Origin: a virus
DNA length: 64,000 nt
Strand: one strand, 5' to 3'
IMG/VR virus record: IMGVR_UViG_3300034418_007243
Coordinates: 45,875 to 109,874 of that record
Both the position numbers and the translations under genes were made by a program. Shown here in pieces: positions 20,601 to 30,281 of the stretch. The notes beneath the pieces were generated by a model, which saw nothing but the letters and a program-made list of their open reading frames with translations, was not told the DNA's origin and searched no databases. The stretch's first letter is position 1. Each line of letters starts with the position of its first letter.

Positions 20601-23600
20601 GAAATTACAAACTTAGAAGCTGATTTATTTGTTCAGGATATCTTTGAAAAGCTCCGTATTGGTAAATTATATGAATATACTTTTGATATAGAAAATTTTG
20701 CTTTTCCCTCTTTGGATAAAGGAGGAGTTAAAGCATTGCAAGGAAGTACTGGAGTTCAACAATTAAACTATAACAATACTATGAAAATGGTTGGTGTTAT
20801 AGATTCTCTTATTTCAGAATGGATAGATTTAAAAAATGCTGCTTTAAATAGAGATCAAATAGATGCTTTATTTGATATTAATGATGAAATAGATAAAGCT
20901 GGTGAAAATATTAAACGTATTGAAGAGTTAGAAAAACAAAAAGAAGAACTTCTAACACTAGCTAGACAACAAATAAAAGCTACATATAAATATACTTCTG
21001 CAGTAACTAAAGATCCAAATGCGCTTTTAGCTGCTTATAATCATGCAGCTTATAGAATAGCAAGAATTATAAGTAATAAACAAGCTCTTTATGCAGCAAC
21101 AGAAAACATTGTAGAAAAAGAAAAATTAAAAAAACAATTAGATCTTCTAGAATGGTCACTAAAAAACTTTGGTAATTTAGAAAACATTAAACATGTAACT
21201 AACAGGCCTGGTGAAAATAGTAGAGGTCTTATTTCTATGCATATAGAAAGATCTGCTACGTTTTTTAATCAAGATGTTAAAGTTTCTCTTGATTTTGAAA
21301 ATGTAACTGAAGAACAACTTTTACAAGGAAAGTTATTTGAAAAAACAGGCAATGACTTATCTATGGTAGAAATTGCTAAGCCTGAAGTTATATTCTTTCT
21401 AAAGCAATTATATTCTTATAACAAAGAAGGTTTAGTTGAAAGAGATGATTTTGGTTTACCTAAACAAGCTGATTTTGGTCAAACCTGGAATAAACTTGCA
21501 AGGCTTTTAGTAAATACGCCTAACATTGATCAGATGTATCTAAAGCTACAAGCAGCATCTGTAAAAGATCCTCAGATAAAACAATTACTAAGTAAACTAG
21601 GAAGAACTAACACTGACTCTAATTTAACTCAAAGTTTAATAAGTAATTTCTTTAATACTTTTGGCATGGCTAATGTGCCTCTAATACAAACTACTATTAG
21701 AAAAGTTACTAAACAAAATCCAGATGGAACAACATCAACACAGACTATAGCTAGTACAGGTAGAGCTTTTAATTCAAACAATAAAATAGCTAAAGATTGG
21801 GAAAGACAATTTAAAGAACCCAGTCATAAAAGCAAATATATAAAGAGAGATGAAAAAGGTAGTTACTTAGATGTTGATGCCTTCTTAAATGATTACAATT
21901 ATGCAAAAGCTAAAGGTAACCTTTGGCAGTTTTATAATGATTTAGGTATTCTATTATCTGATAATGAAGATTTAAAAACAGAACTGCAAGATCCTAACAA
22001 TAAAAAACTTTACTCAGATAAAGTAAGTTTTATTTTTACAACTCTAAAGAAAAACTATCAAGAAAAAAATAAAAGATTAGCTGATTTAAATGAATTAGCT
22101 AAATCTGAAAGTGTTATCTATAATAATCTTATAAATTTAGAATCTAAGTATTCTAATGTGTTTACAGATTTTATGGTTACCAATGCTGAAGGTAATGCTC
22201 AGTTTGAACACACACTTAATAATACTATTACTATGATGGTTAATGGTATTAATAATGTAGAAAATTATTTGGATATATTAGCTATACCACATTTAGCTCA
22301 TCTAAATGTTGATTTAAATCCTTTTGCTGAATCTTCTATGTGGTTAAAAAGCATGTTTAATTTAGAAGGTACAGCAGATACAAATCCTAAGTATGGTGAA
22401 AGAAGAAAAGATACTTATGGTAATGATATAAAATTAGAAGTTGTAAACTTAAGTGGTATTATAACTCTTGAAGGAGAAGAAAAAACTCAAGAAGGTATAG
22501 CTAGTGCTAGAGCAGATGAATTTACTAAGTTTATTCTTGATATGCATTTAGGTTATGATAATAGCTTTGAATTAATGCGTCATGCTGATAAATCAACTTC
22601 TTATGGTATTAGATTAACTGGTGAAACTTTAGGAAGCAAAAGTAGAAGAGATTCTTATTTATCTCCTCAAACATTTAAAAAAGATAATGTTCAAGTAGCT
22701 TTTGATATTAAAAATAGAATTGTTCCTTATTTAATAGCGGAACTTAAAAGAATGAGAATAGCTAGAACAGCTCTCAAAGATAATATAAAAGATTTTGATT
22801 TTGCTTATTTAGAAAGAGGTAAAGACTTTGTAATATTTTCAGGTTATCTAAGTGCAGATACTCAAGCTTTGTTAGAAAAAGAAATTGTAAAAAATGAATC
22901 TCTAGCTTTAGAAGATTTTGCAGAAGCTATTAGTAATGATATATTTGAAAAGGAAATATTAAAAGATACTAGATCTTATTTTAATAAACAGTATGTTAAA
23001 GTAGATAAACTTTTTAAAGCAACAGATGAATTTATCTCAGATAATATTGTTAAAAACTTTATTGGTAAAAGTAATATAACTAAAGACGAAGCTAAAAAAG
23101 CTATATTACAATCACAAATAGTCAATTCTTTTATAAATAATTTAGAGAGCATGTCTTTTATATACGGAGACATTGCTCAGTATAAATTAGACAAAGAAGA
23201 CTTTCACAAACGTAATGCTGGTGCTGGTTCAACAGGTAAATTATTCCGTACAGATAAAGGTATGCAAGATTTTATTAACGGAAGAATAAATCAAACTTAT
23301 GCTGCTAAATTAAAAAATGAACTAGGTCTTGCAAGTTTAAGAACTTATGATGGCACATTTAATACAGCTGTTATATCAGATAATAAAATACCTAGTGTTT
23401 ATGCAGAACTAAGACAATTAGGAGAAGCATATAATGAAATGGAAGAAGCTGATGGTCAAGGTATTATTGCTTTTGATTCATATAGAACTTTAAAAATAGC
23501 AGAAGGTTCTTGGCTTCCAGAACAAGAAGCTTTATATCAAGATATTATAAATGAAAGAGAAATAGACGAAACTAAAATTCAATACTATTTTCCTGCATAT

Positions 23601-26600
23601 AAAACACAATACTGGGGACCTTTAAAAACAGATTTAGAAAGAATTGGATTACCTGTAACAGCTTTTCATAAATTTTCTTTATATCCAGCAATACCTAATG
23701 TTATTAAAGGTAAAAACATGGAGATTCTTCATAAAAGAATGATTCAAGAAGGTATTGATTATGTAGTATTTAAATCAGGTTCTAAGGTAGGTACTGTAAC
23801 AGAAACTCAAAGCGGTACAAAACAAGTTTATAAAAAAGATTCAAGAGAGCTTGTCTTTGATAACAATTATGATCCTAGTAAAGATAAACCTTTCTTTACT
23901 AAAAATGTGATCTTTTTAGAGTACTTAAAAAATCAATTAGAAATAAATGATAAAGCTAAAGGTCAAACAATTTTCTCTACTCAGTTAAGAAAATTAGTTA
24001 TAGATGGTCTTATGGAGTTTGGTGTACCTGTTGATTATAAAACAAATATAAAAGATCCAGAAAAAAGAATTAAAGCTTGGGAAAATGAAAAGAATAAAGA
24101 AGATAGCTCTCCTTATTATAAATTAATTAGAAATTATGAGCAAACTATTGAAGCTTTAACAAAGCTTGAAAAAGATAAACTTCTTAAAGAATTAAATTGG
24201 ACAGAAAATGAAGATGGTACTTTATCTGGTGATAAAAAGAAACTAATAGACTTTGTTGTTAGAGAATTATCTAGAAAAGAATTAGGAGAACATGAGTTAG
24301 AATATTTACTTAAGGGAGGAGATCTTTCTTTATCTCTTAATGCTGCTGACGTAGAAAAAATGCTAAATGCTATAGTTGTTAAAAAACTAGTAAAGCAAAA
24401 AGTAAATGGAGAAGCTTTAATTCAGGTTGCTAATACCTTTATGGAAGATGCAGTAAAAGCTAAAGGTTTAAAGTTTAAAAATCCTACTAAAAAACAAATT
24501 GAAGAGTTTGGGTCTAATGATCTACCTTTTTATACTAAAAATAAAGATGGGTCTACAAATGCTATGAAAGTTAAGGTAGCATTACAGAATGACTTTAAAA
24601 ACTTACTCTTTTTAAAACATAATGATGGGCAAGAAATAGGTAGTATAGAGAGACTTAATGAAATGATTAAAGATGAAGAGTGGTTAAATAAAGGTGATCA
24701 TAGAAAGATGATTACTATGACTGCTGTTCGTATTCCTGTTCAGGGTCTTAACTCTATGGAGTTTATGGAAGTTTATGAGTTTTTACCTGCTTCTGCAAGC
24801 GGTACTATTATACTTCCCTCAGAGATTGTAGCTAAGTCTGGTGCTGACTTTGATATAGATAAGTTAACAGTTATGATGCCTAATATTAAGGCTAAAGTAA
24901 CAAAAGAAAATAAAGATAAAATCTTTTGGAAAGAGTTAGCTCAAGAGTTTCCTGATTTAGATTTTAGTTATAATAATGTGCAAATGATATTTGACGCATT
25001 AAAATCTCCAGAAACATACAAATTTTTAAATGAAGAAGATATAGCTGTAGCAAATGCTATTAAATCAAAAGCAAATGTAGTAACAGCTGAATATTCTACA
25101 GGTGATAATAAATCAGGTCTTGAAAATAAATTATTAGAAAGCATTGTATCTATACTTTCTTTACCTGTTAACCGTGAAGCTTTACTTACACCAAATAGCA
25201 CAGCTCTATTTACAGAAGGTAAAAATGAAGGAGATAAATCATTGGTTGATGCTTTAGCAAAAGATGAAGAGTATAATGGAACTACTACTTTTGAAATTGC
25301 ATATAATTTAAAGAAACACCAGGAAAATAGTATTGGTAAAGCAGCTCTTGGTTTGGGTGCTGTAGATAATACCTATAATACTTTAATGAATAGAGTTGGT
25401 GCTTATCTTAATAAAGAAGTAGGTTCTACAGAAGAAGAATTTATTCAATCAATATTTGGTAAAATTCCTGAAAGTGAACAAAAATATTACCAGGCTGTAA
25501 GAAAAAACTTTAGAAGACAAAAAATATTTTTGCCTCATAATACAATTGATGGCAATATATCTTTATCACATTCTACTAGTAAAGGAAGTAATCAATCTAT
25601 CTCAGGTGTAATTAATCAAATGATTAATGGATGGGTAGATGTTGCTAGAGGAGCTTGGATTTTTAATGTACAAGGAAATAAAGAAGTAGCACCTACACTT
25701 TTATTTATGATTCAAGCAGGTGTTCCAGTTGATACAGCTGTATATTTTGTGTCTAATCCATTAGTAAAAGAATATGTAAATCAGATTAGAAAAGCTCAAA
25801 GTCCTTTTGCTGAGTATATGAATATGGATCTTGAGAACCCTAATGCTTTTAAAGCAGCAGCTTTAAGAAATATTTTTACTAATCCTGAGTTTGGTTTTAG
25901 ATTGCCTTATAAGATGAACGGGGTTTTTCAAAAGGAAACTGATATGTCTAATATTAACCCTATGCTAAATCAGATGAATATTAGTCGTTTAGCTAGAGTG
26001 TTAGCTGTTCAAAATGTCAACAAACAATTCAATACTGAAACATTAAAAGAAAGAGCTGAAAATTATAAAGAAGGTGATCCTATTACTGAAGCTGACAGAG
26101 ATGCTTTCTTACACTTTTTGGAGTTAGAAGAAATGGGTAAAGGGGTAAGAGATATCAAAATGAATATGAATTTTGATACAAACCCTGATCAATCTTTATA
26201 TGCAGCAGAAGCAAGAATAAAAAGAAAAGGTTCTCTTGAATATGATAACAGATTTCCTTCATTTATAATTGAAAAATTAGAAAATGAATCTCCTATATCA
26301 GCATTTTATACGCAACCTTTTCAAATAAAATTAATAGGAGGTTTATTTCCTTTAAGAAATCATAAACGCATTAATAAGTTTATAGATGATGTAGAGCTAG
26401 ATGAAATAAAAAGAAATGGATGGAATGATAGAGAATCTTTTGCTAAAGATTTTAAAAATGAATTTATTAATTTTATTTATCAAAATGAGCTAAGAAATTT
26501 TGATGTAAGAAAACTATCTAAACCAACAACTAATACTTTTAATGGCTTTGAAATAGAAAGAGTAAATGTAGCTTCTTTAAAACATGGAGCAGCTTTTAAA

Positions 26601-29600
26601 GATGGTAAACTTTTTATAAGCATGACTGATTTAGCAAGACAGTATGCAAGCATAACAAAAAAGTATAACGATCTTCCTATAAGTGAAACCTTAGCTGCAA
26701 AATTACAGAAAGATTATCAACAAACAGGATTAGCTCCTATATCTCCATTACAGTTTAGAAACTTTGAAGAATATGTAGAGTTTGTTATAGAAAGAGAAAG
26801 ATTACGTTCTGTATTATCAACTGAAAAAATAAATAATAATTTACAATATCAATTTTTATTAGAAGAGATAAAAGATTATTATGAAAATAATACTTATGGA
26901 AAAGCTAAAATAGCTAATTATTCTCCAGAAGTTAAAGAAAGATTTATTGTAAACTATGCTAAAGAAACTTTTCTAAAAAATAAAGCTTTGCAAAACATAT
27001 ATAACAATGACTATATGTTTAAAAATACAGGGCAAAATTTATTTCAAAAATCATATGCTGATAGATTTTTAGATTTAAACAACTTACGTTTTCCACAATT
27101 AAAAAATGAATTTCTTCTACTAAATTATCTTGAGTATGTAGAGTCACCTACAGGATATAGAAATTTAAAACTTAGCAATCCTAAATTAACAGCAGATCAG
27201 AAAAATGTTTTCTTTGAAAATTTAGAAGATTTAACTGATGAAAAAACTCTTAAAGAAAAGTTTCCTTCATTAGAAGACAATGAAATAAAATATATCATAG
27301 ACTTTTTTAATGAGTTTAGTCTTTATGCTTATTTACAAACCGGGTTAAATACAAAATCTTCTTTCAATTTATCTAGTATAGTAGATCCTGAAGAATTTAC
27401 TATTATAGCTGAAGAAGCTAAAGCTAAAGCTCTTAATATATTGAATTCAGAATCTATTTATTCTGAAGAGCTTTTACAAGATTTTTACAGAGTCTTTAAT
27501 AGAACTAATGGTAATAAAGGTAGAGCTGTAAAAGGTAGAGGTGTTAACTATAAAATTCAAGGTACAATCTTTACAGAAAAAGGATTAGAATATTTAAAAA
27601 TAACTCCAAAAACAAAATCTTTTGTTGAAGATGTAGAATTAATTGAAACTCAACCTATAGTACAAAGTACACGTAAAACATACTCAGGAAAAGTAACTAG
27701 CTTACAACCTAATCAAATATTTGTATTTGGTTCTAACCCGCTTGGTATTAATGGAAACCCTGCTAAAGGTACAGGTGGAGGAGCACTAGTAGCATATCAA
27801 ATTGCTGGAGTGAAGCAAGGAGAAAAAATGGATAATAAACTTTCTGATTCTGGAAAGGCTTGGGGAATAACAACGGTTACAGCTCCTGGTAAGAAAAAAA
27901 GTAAAACTCCACAGCAAATTATAGAAGGTATTAAAAAACTATATGAATATGCTAACAATAATCCTAGAATAGAAGTATTAGTAGCTGATTATTCTGGACC
28001 AAGAAATCTTAATGGTTATACAGGTCAAGAAATGGCAGATATGTTTTCTAATGCAGGACCTATACCGTCTAATATAGTATTTAATGAGAATTTTGATAAG
28101 TTAATTGCTACTCAACCTACAGTACAAAGTGTTACTACTCCTAAAAATAGATTTACAGTAAAACCAAAACAGGCTGCTGACAAGAAGGCTAAAGTTAAAG
28201 CCAAAATTGCTACTCAGTATATAGGTTTTGCTGAAGGTATTTTTGGAAGCAGTACAGCTTTATATGCAGAGCAGATTGGTCAGTATGCTAATACTGGTAA
28301 CTATAGTTCTGATGATGTAATATTTGTATCAATACCTGGTAAAAGAGGTAGTGCAGAATTGCAAAAACAAAATCAAGATAGAACCATAAAAGAAGCTATT
28401 AAAGCTGTAGAAGCAGGAGCTACTATTATTACAGATAATAAAGCTTATATTGATTCTAGCTCTTACAATACAGGAGAAAAAAGATTGTTTGCTAATATGC
28501 AAGAAAAAGGATATACTTATTCTGAAGTAACGGTAGATGGTCAAATTTTAGGTACTTGGTCTAAACCTACTCAACCACAAGACAGCAATCCTAATATAGT
28601 TAAGAATAGTAATGGATTGATTGTTATTAAAGACCAGTTAAATAATGAAGAAGGTGCAGCTATGGTAGAAAGTTTTAAACCTGTTATAGAAGAAACATCT
28701 TTTAAACAAACTGGAGGCTCTGTTTCATGGGGTTTTGGTTTACAATGGATGAGGGTAAATAGTATGTCTACTGAACAACGTAAAGGTTTAATAATAGGTA
28801 AACAACTTAACGGTAAAGAGATTACTCAAGAAATGAAAGATAAATTCATTAACGGTGCTGATGCTCAACAATTAGGTATGCCTTTATACGGATATACAAG
28901 TATAGATAAGAATGGTAATCCTCTTCCTAATATACCTACTGAAATTATAACAATGTTGGCTCAAAAAGGTATAGATATATCTGAGTATGATGCTAGTTAT
29001 AATTCTGTTTATGATAAAAAAGATGGTGGTAGTCTTATTATTCATCAGGATAATACTGAGCTAAATGAATCACCTATAATAACTATCTCTTTAGGTAGAC
29101 CTATGAAGTTTATAACTTATGAGTTAAATGATCCTAATGATTTTAACATAACTGATCCTAAAAATACAGCTTATAATATAGTAAAAAATGTAATAAGCGG
29201 GCAAGCTTTAAAAAATAAAATTATAGATAAACCTTTTAAATATGGAGAATTAACACCAGGAAATATAATGGATTATGCTAAACAGCTAGATAAAATTGAA
29301 GGTGGTGATAAATATTCACAACAAGTTTTAGATGCTCTTAAAGCTCAGTTTAAAGGAAAGGCTACTACTACAGAATATACTTTGGAGAATGGAGCTATAT
29401 TAGTTTTTTCAGGTAATAATAGAAATGTGTTGCATGAAATAGTATTTGATGAAGCTAGTGATAAAAAACCAATGCCAGAAGGTTTTCCTGAATTAACAGT
29501 AACTAAAAATAGATATGATAAGAAAACAGATTCTTTTCTTCCTGTACAAGTAAAAACAGATAACTATAGAGTTGTTCTTACTTTAAGAAAAGTACAAGGA

Positions 29601-30275
29601 ACTACAGTAAATAATATAGATACAGCTATGTTAGAAAATACTGTAAAAACACCAGCTGAAAGCAAAGCAACTGAAGGTAAATATCAACCTGCAAAAGATG
29701 TATTTGATATTGATAGCGCTCTTGTAATAGAAGGAATAGAGCAAAATCCTGATGTTATTTTTGTTTATGAAGGAGCAGAAACAGAAGGTCTTGGAACTGG
29801 TCAAGGTGAAGGTGCAAAACATAAAAAAATAAAAAATGTTAGCACAAACAATGTATTACCTCTTACAGTGAATAGAAATTATGCTCTTCAAAATACTTTT
29901 AAAGATGTTAAAGATGAAGCTGGTAATATGGTTATAGATCCTAAACTTAAAGAACTAATAGATAATGATATACAAACACTATTAGCTTATGGTGATAGAC
30001 CTATCAGATTTAGTAGTAAAGGTTATGGTAAAGAGTTAATTAAACAAGATAAAAAAAGAAATACTCCTATGCCTGCACCACAAGCTTTTATATATTTGTC
30101 AGAGCAATTACTAGAAAAATTTGGTTATATTAATCCTGGCTTTTTAAGTTTAGATATGTCTGGAAATAAACCAGGTATTGAAGCAGTACAAGAAGCTCAA
30201 GAAATATCTGATGCAGAAATAAAAGAATTGAATAGAGAAGCTGTATTAGATTTAATTAAACTGTGTAAATCATAA
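17679..30275 (+). CDS. Giant polyvalent protein: zincin, virion RNA polymerase-like motif, macro-like, SLOG-like and AlkB dioxygenase domains
   Basis: 4198 residues in one uninterrupted frame. Visible modules: a zincin-type HEAWH at residues 880-884 (20316-20330); SGADFDIDK with DFDID at 2390-2394 (24846-24860), matching the DxDxD metal-binding signature of the double-psi-barrel RNA polymerases known from crAss-like virions; a macro-like FVFGSNPLG...KGTGGG domain at about 3338-3460; a Rossmann/SLOG-like domain (VIFVSIPGKRGS, ITDN, NTGEKRL) at about 3508-3628; and an AlkB-type Fe(II)/2OG dioxygenase with HQD (H3789, D3791), distal His 3919 and R3964/R3970. A second, diverged IFVYEGAETEG macro-like region follows at about 4025-4120. 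Polyvalent injected proteins are an established theme in phages. Injection and early transcription are inferred by homology. The rest of the polymerase core I cannot delimit. Confidence 0.8.
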   Translation: MRCPLNPDIDLQAFRVAVFADMYDMAESPEAFDVDQYMQEMYELVFENTKDPALALDYARFIPETTLSLLNTDKKLSGKLMNEKGLNLNSLMQKVIDISNYNKDQLKVLNNQLAGKVSLKDTAKKGKEVAKRKNQEKKNENQLSLFDPEIIEEAAKEEPLPTLTPSLSPTLVEEAKGILDAQGSDEMIYPLTAFATRNVDRPTKHSKFISAVQKQLLRLFKENKTNNIFLAAVPTSEIIANLENKDSVYYNFFRSMDAAEQQSFIENDNGLGVILVVTDQAGLPITFNDQGLQSKEDLSSPAFLFLNSPKFDTKGQIKLSENDIAAIEEIKQVYKKHNQPELAKKAEQFYIEQLKSINKIREYVRANPKESVKFTINGGFLGAYQKSSIKNKQPLAGLEETINLQRGKYNSMYFTSSDLGGKTIVLERPTLSEADMLEDILSLLVDDITLNGKPISSTERKNLFFQFYYSKKETVQLASENGKAVLYFKYKAIQLDQLNDQQKQTLKEELRNYFTEINDKGYPEQHTYLKSSPQSANKQISDISIENGVLTLTNKPYEQFVKEKFYSLYKVENGRFATSNPYITFELAPESEGQVFLENKKTQEELINELLTVAEEIEEIQNRIDERLSIKKDTQKSSIKEQGKLFRIFEKAFYEGNNKRHNDISNEQLQQLSPETKAYLIDLYERAKPFNEEYQRIGKVRDVQTNKEIITDEDKIRYITANHFGGFGRAARLGSAADYVFRQDPKYKDLIFAIPSQDVLNNINKVFNAKLTSEELNIGSVKEEQVKEEPKKPTPSYSSRLADFDTKLDKTLKVKGLDVKATKQQIKEAKKWYEKSAISQFFKFEEIFDMVNTDDGSAVARWTLAGITLYKGSDYSDLYHEAWHAFTQTFMNSLQRQELYEKLKTKSGTFTDHLGQTVTFKDASDLQLEEHLAEQFREYMLNPSSKKITKEEKSLFRRVLQALRKLFGDRELDLEITNLEADLFVQDIFEKLRIGKLYEYTFDIENFAFPSLDKGGVKALQGSTGVQQLNYNNTMKMVGVIDSLISEWIDLKNAALNRDQIDALFDINDEIDKAGENIKRIEELEKQKEELLTLARQQIKATYKYTSAVTKDPNALLAAYNHAAYRIARIISNKQALYAATENIVEKEKLKKQLDLLEWSLKNFGNLENIKHVTNRPGENSRGLISMHIERSATFFNQDVKVSLDFENVTEEQLLQGKLFEKTGNDLSMVEIAKPEVIFFLKQLYSYNKEGLVERDDFGLPKQADFGQTWNKLARLLVNTPNIDQMYLKLQAASVKDPQIKQLLSKLGRTNTDSNLTQSLISNFFNTFGMANVPLIQTTIRKVTKQNPDGTTSTQTIASTGRAFNSNNKIAKDWERQFKEPSHKSKYIKRDEKGSYLDVDAFLNDYNYAKAKGNLWQFYNDLGILLSDNEDLKTELQDPNNKKLYSDKVSFIFTTLKKNYQEKNKRLADLNELAKSESVIYNNLINLESKYSNVFTDFMVTNAEGNAQFEHTLNNTITMMVNGINNVENYLDILAIPHLAHLNVDLNPFAESSMWLKSMFNLEGTADTNPKYGERRKDTYGNDIKLEVVNLSGIITLEGEEKTQEGIASARADEFTKFILDMHLGYDNSFELMRHADKSTSYGIRLTGETLGSKSRRDSYLSPQTFKKDNVQVAFDIKNRIVPYLIAELKRMRIARTALKDNIKDFDFAYLERGKDFVIFSGYLSADTQALLEKEIVKNESLALEDFAEAISNDIFEKEILKDTRSYFNKQYVKVDKLFKATDEFISDNIVKNFIGKSNITKDEAKKAILQSQIVNSFINNLESMSFIYGDIAQYKLDKEDFHKRNAGAGSTGKLFRTDKGMQDFINGRINQTYAAKLKNELGLASLRTYDGTFNTAVISDNKIPSVYAELRQLGEAYNEMEEADGQGIIAFDSYRTLKIAEGSWLPEQEALYQDIINEREIDETKIQYYFPAYKTQYWGPLKTDLERIGLPVTAFHKFSLYPAIPNVIKGKNMEILHKRMIQEGIDYVVFKSGSKVGTVTETQSGTKQVYKKDSRELVFDNNYDPSKDKPFFTKNVIFLEYLKNQLEINDKAKGQTIFSTQLRKLVIDGLMEFGVPVDYKTNIKDPEKRIKAWENEKNKEDSSPYYKLIRNYEQTIEALTKLEKDKLLKELNWTENEDGTLSGDKKKLIDFVVRELSRKELGEHELEYLLKGGDLSLSLNAADVEKMLNAIVVKKLVKQKVNGEALIQVANTFMEDAVKAKGLKFKNPTKKQIEEFGSNDLPFYTKNKDGSTNAMKVKVALQNDFKNLLFLKHNDGQEIGSIERLNEMIKDEEWLNKGDHRKMITMTAVRIPVQGLNSMEFMEVYEFLPASASGTIILPSEIVAKSGADFDIDKLTVMMPNIKAKVTKENKDKIFWKELAQEFPDLDFSYNNVQMIFDALKSPETYKFLNEEDIAVANAIKSKANVVTAEYSTGDNKSGLENKLLESIVSILSLPVNREALLTPNSTALFTEGKNEGDKSLVDALAKDEEYNGTTTFEIAYNLKKHQENSIGKAALGLGAVDNTYNTLMNRVGAYLNKEVGSTEEEFIQSIFGKIPESEQKYYQAVRKNFRRQKIFLPHNTIDGNISLSHSTSKGSNQSISGVINQMINGWVDVARGAWIFNVQGNKEVAPTLLFMIQAGVPVDTAVYFVSNPLVKEYVNQIRKAQSPFAEYMNMDLENPNAFKAAALRNIFTNPEFGFRLPYKMNGVFQKETDMSNINPMLNQMNISRLARVLAVQNVNKQFNTETLKERAENYKEGDPITEADRDAFLHFLELEEMGKGVRDIKMNMNFDTNPDQSLYAAEARIKRKGSLEYDNRFPSFIIEKLENESPISAFYTQPFQIKLIGGLFPLRNHKRINKFIDDVELDEIKRNGWNDRESFAKDFKNEFINFIYQNELRNFDVRKLSKPTTNTFNGFEIERVNVASLKHGAAFKDGKLFISMTDLARQYASITKKYNDLPISETLAAKLQKDYQQTGLAPISPLQFRNFEEYVEFVIERERLRSVLSTEKINNNLQYQFLLEEIKDYYENNTYGKAKIANYSPEVKERFIVNYAKETFLKNKALQNIYNNDYMFKNTGQNLFQKSYADRFLDLNNLRFPQLKNEFLLLNYLEYVESPTGYRNLKLSNPKLTADQKNVFFENLEDLTDEKTLKEKFPSLEDNEIKYIIDFFNEFSLYAYLQTGLNTKSSFNLSSIVDPEEFTIIAEEAKAKALNILNSESIYSEELLQDFYRVFNRTNGNKGRAVKGRGVNYKIQGTIFTEKGLEYLKITPKTKSFVEDVELIETQPIVQSTRKTYSGKVTSLQPNQIFVFGSNPLGINGNPAKGTGGGALVAYQIAGVKQGEKMDNKLSDSGKAWGITTVTAPGKKKSKTPQQIIEGIKKLYEYANNNPRIEVLVADYSGPRNLNGYTGQEMADMFSNAGPIPSNIVFNENFDKLIATQPTVQSVTTPKNRFTVKPKQAADKKAKVKAKIATQYIGFAEGIFGSSTALYAEQIGQYANTGNYSSDDVIFVSIPGKRGSAELQKQNQDRTIKEAIKAVEAGATIITDNKAYIDSSSYNTGEKRLFANMQEKGYTYSEVTVDGQILGTWSKPTQPQDSNPNIVKNSNGLIVIKDQLNNEEGAAMVESFKPVIEETSFKQTGGSVSWGFGLQWMRVNSMSTEQRKGLIIGKQLNGKEITQEMKDKFINGADAQQLGMPLYGYTSIDKNGNPLPNIPTEIITMLAQKGIDISEYDASYNSVYDKKDGGSLIIHQDNTELNESPIITISLGRPMKFITYELNDPNDFNITDPKNTAYNIVKNVISGQALKNKIIDKPFKYGELTPGNIMDYAKQLDKIEGGDKYSQQVLDALKAQFKGKATTTEYTLENGAILVFSGNNRNVLHEIVFDEASDKKPMPEGFPELTVTKNRYDKKTDSFLPVQVKTDNYRVVLTLRKVQGTTVNNIDTAMLENTVKTPAESKATEGKYQPAKDVFDIDSALVIEGIEQNPDVIFVYEGAETEGLGTGQGEGAKHKKIKNVSTNNVLPLTVNRNYALQNTFKDVKDEAGNMVIDPKLKELIDNDIQTLLAYGDRPIRFSSKGYGKELIKQDKKRNTPMPAPQAFIYLSEQLLEKFGYINPGFLSLDMSGNKPGIEAVQEAQEISDAEIKELNREAVLDLIKLCKS

Positions 30276-30281
30276 AATGTT

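Noticed and set aside
29750-30050. A second complete macro domain in the giant protein
   Set aside because: Only a diverged fragment-like match (IFVYEGAETEG...GQGEG) is visible, so I record it as a possible relic and not as a separate domain.
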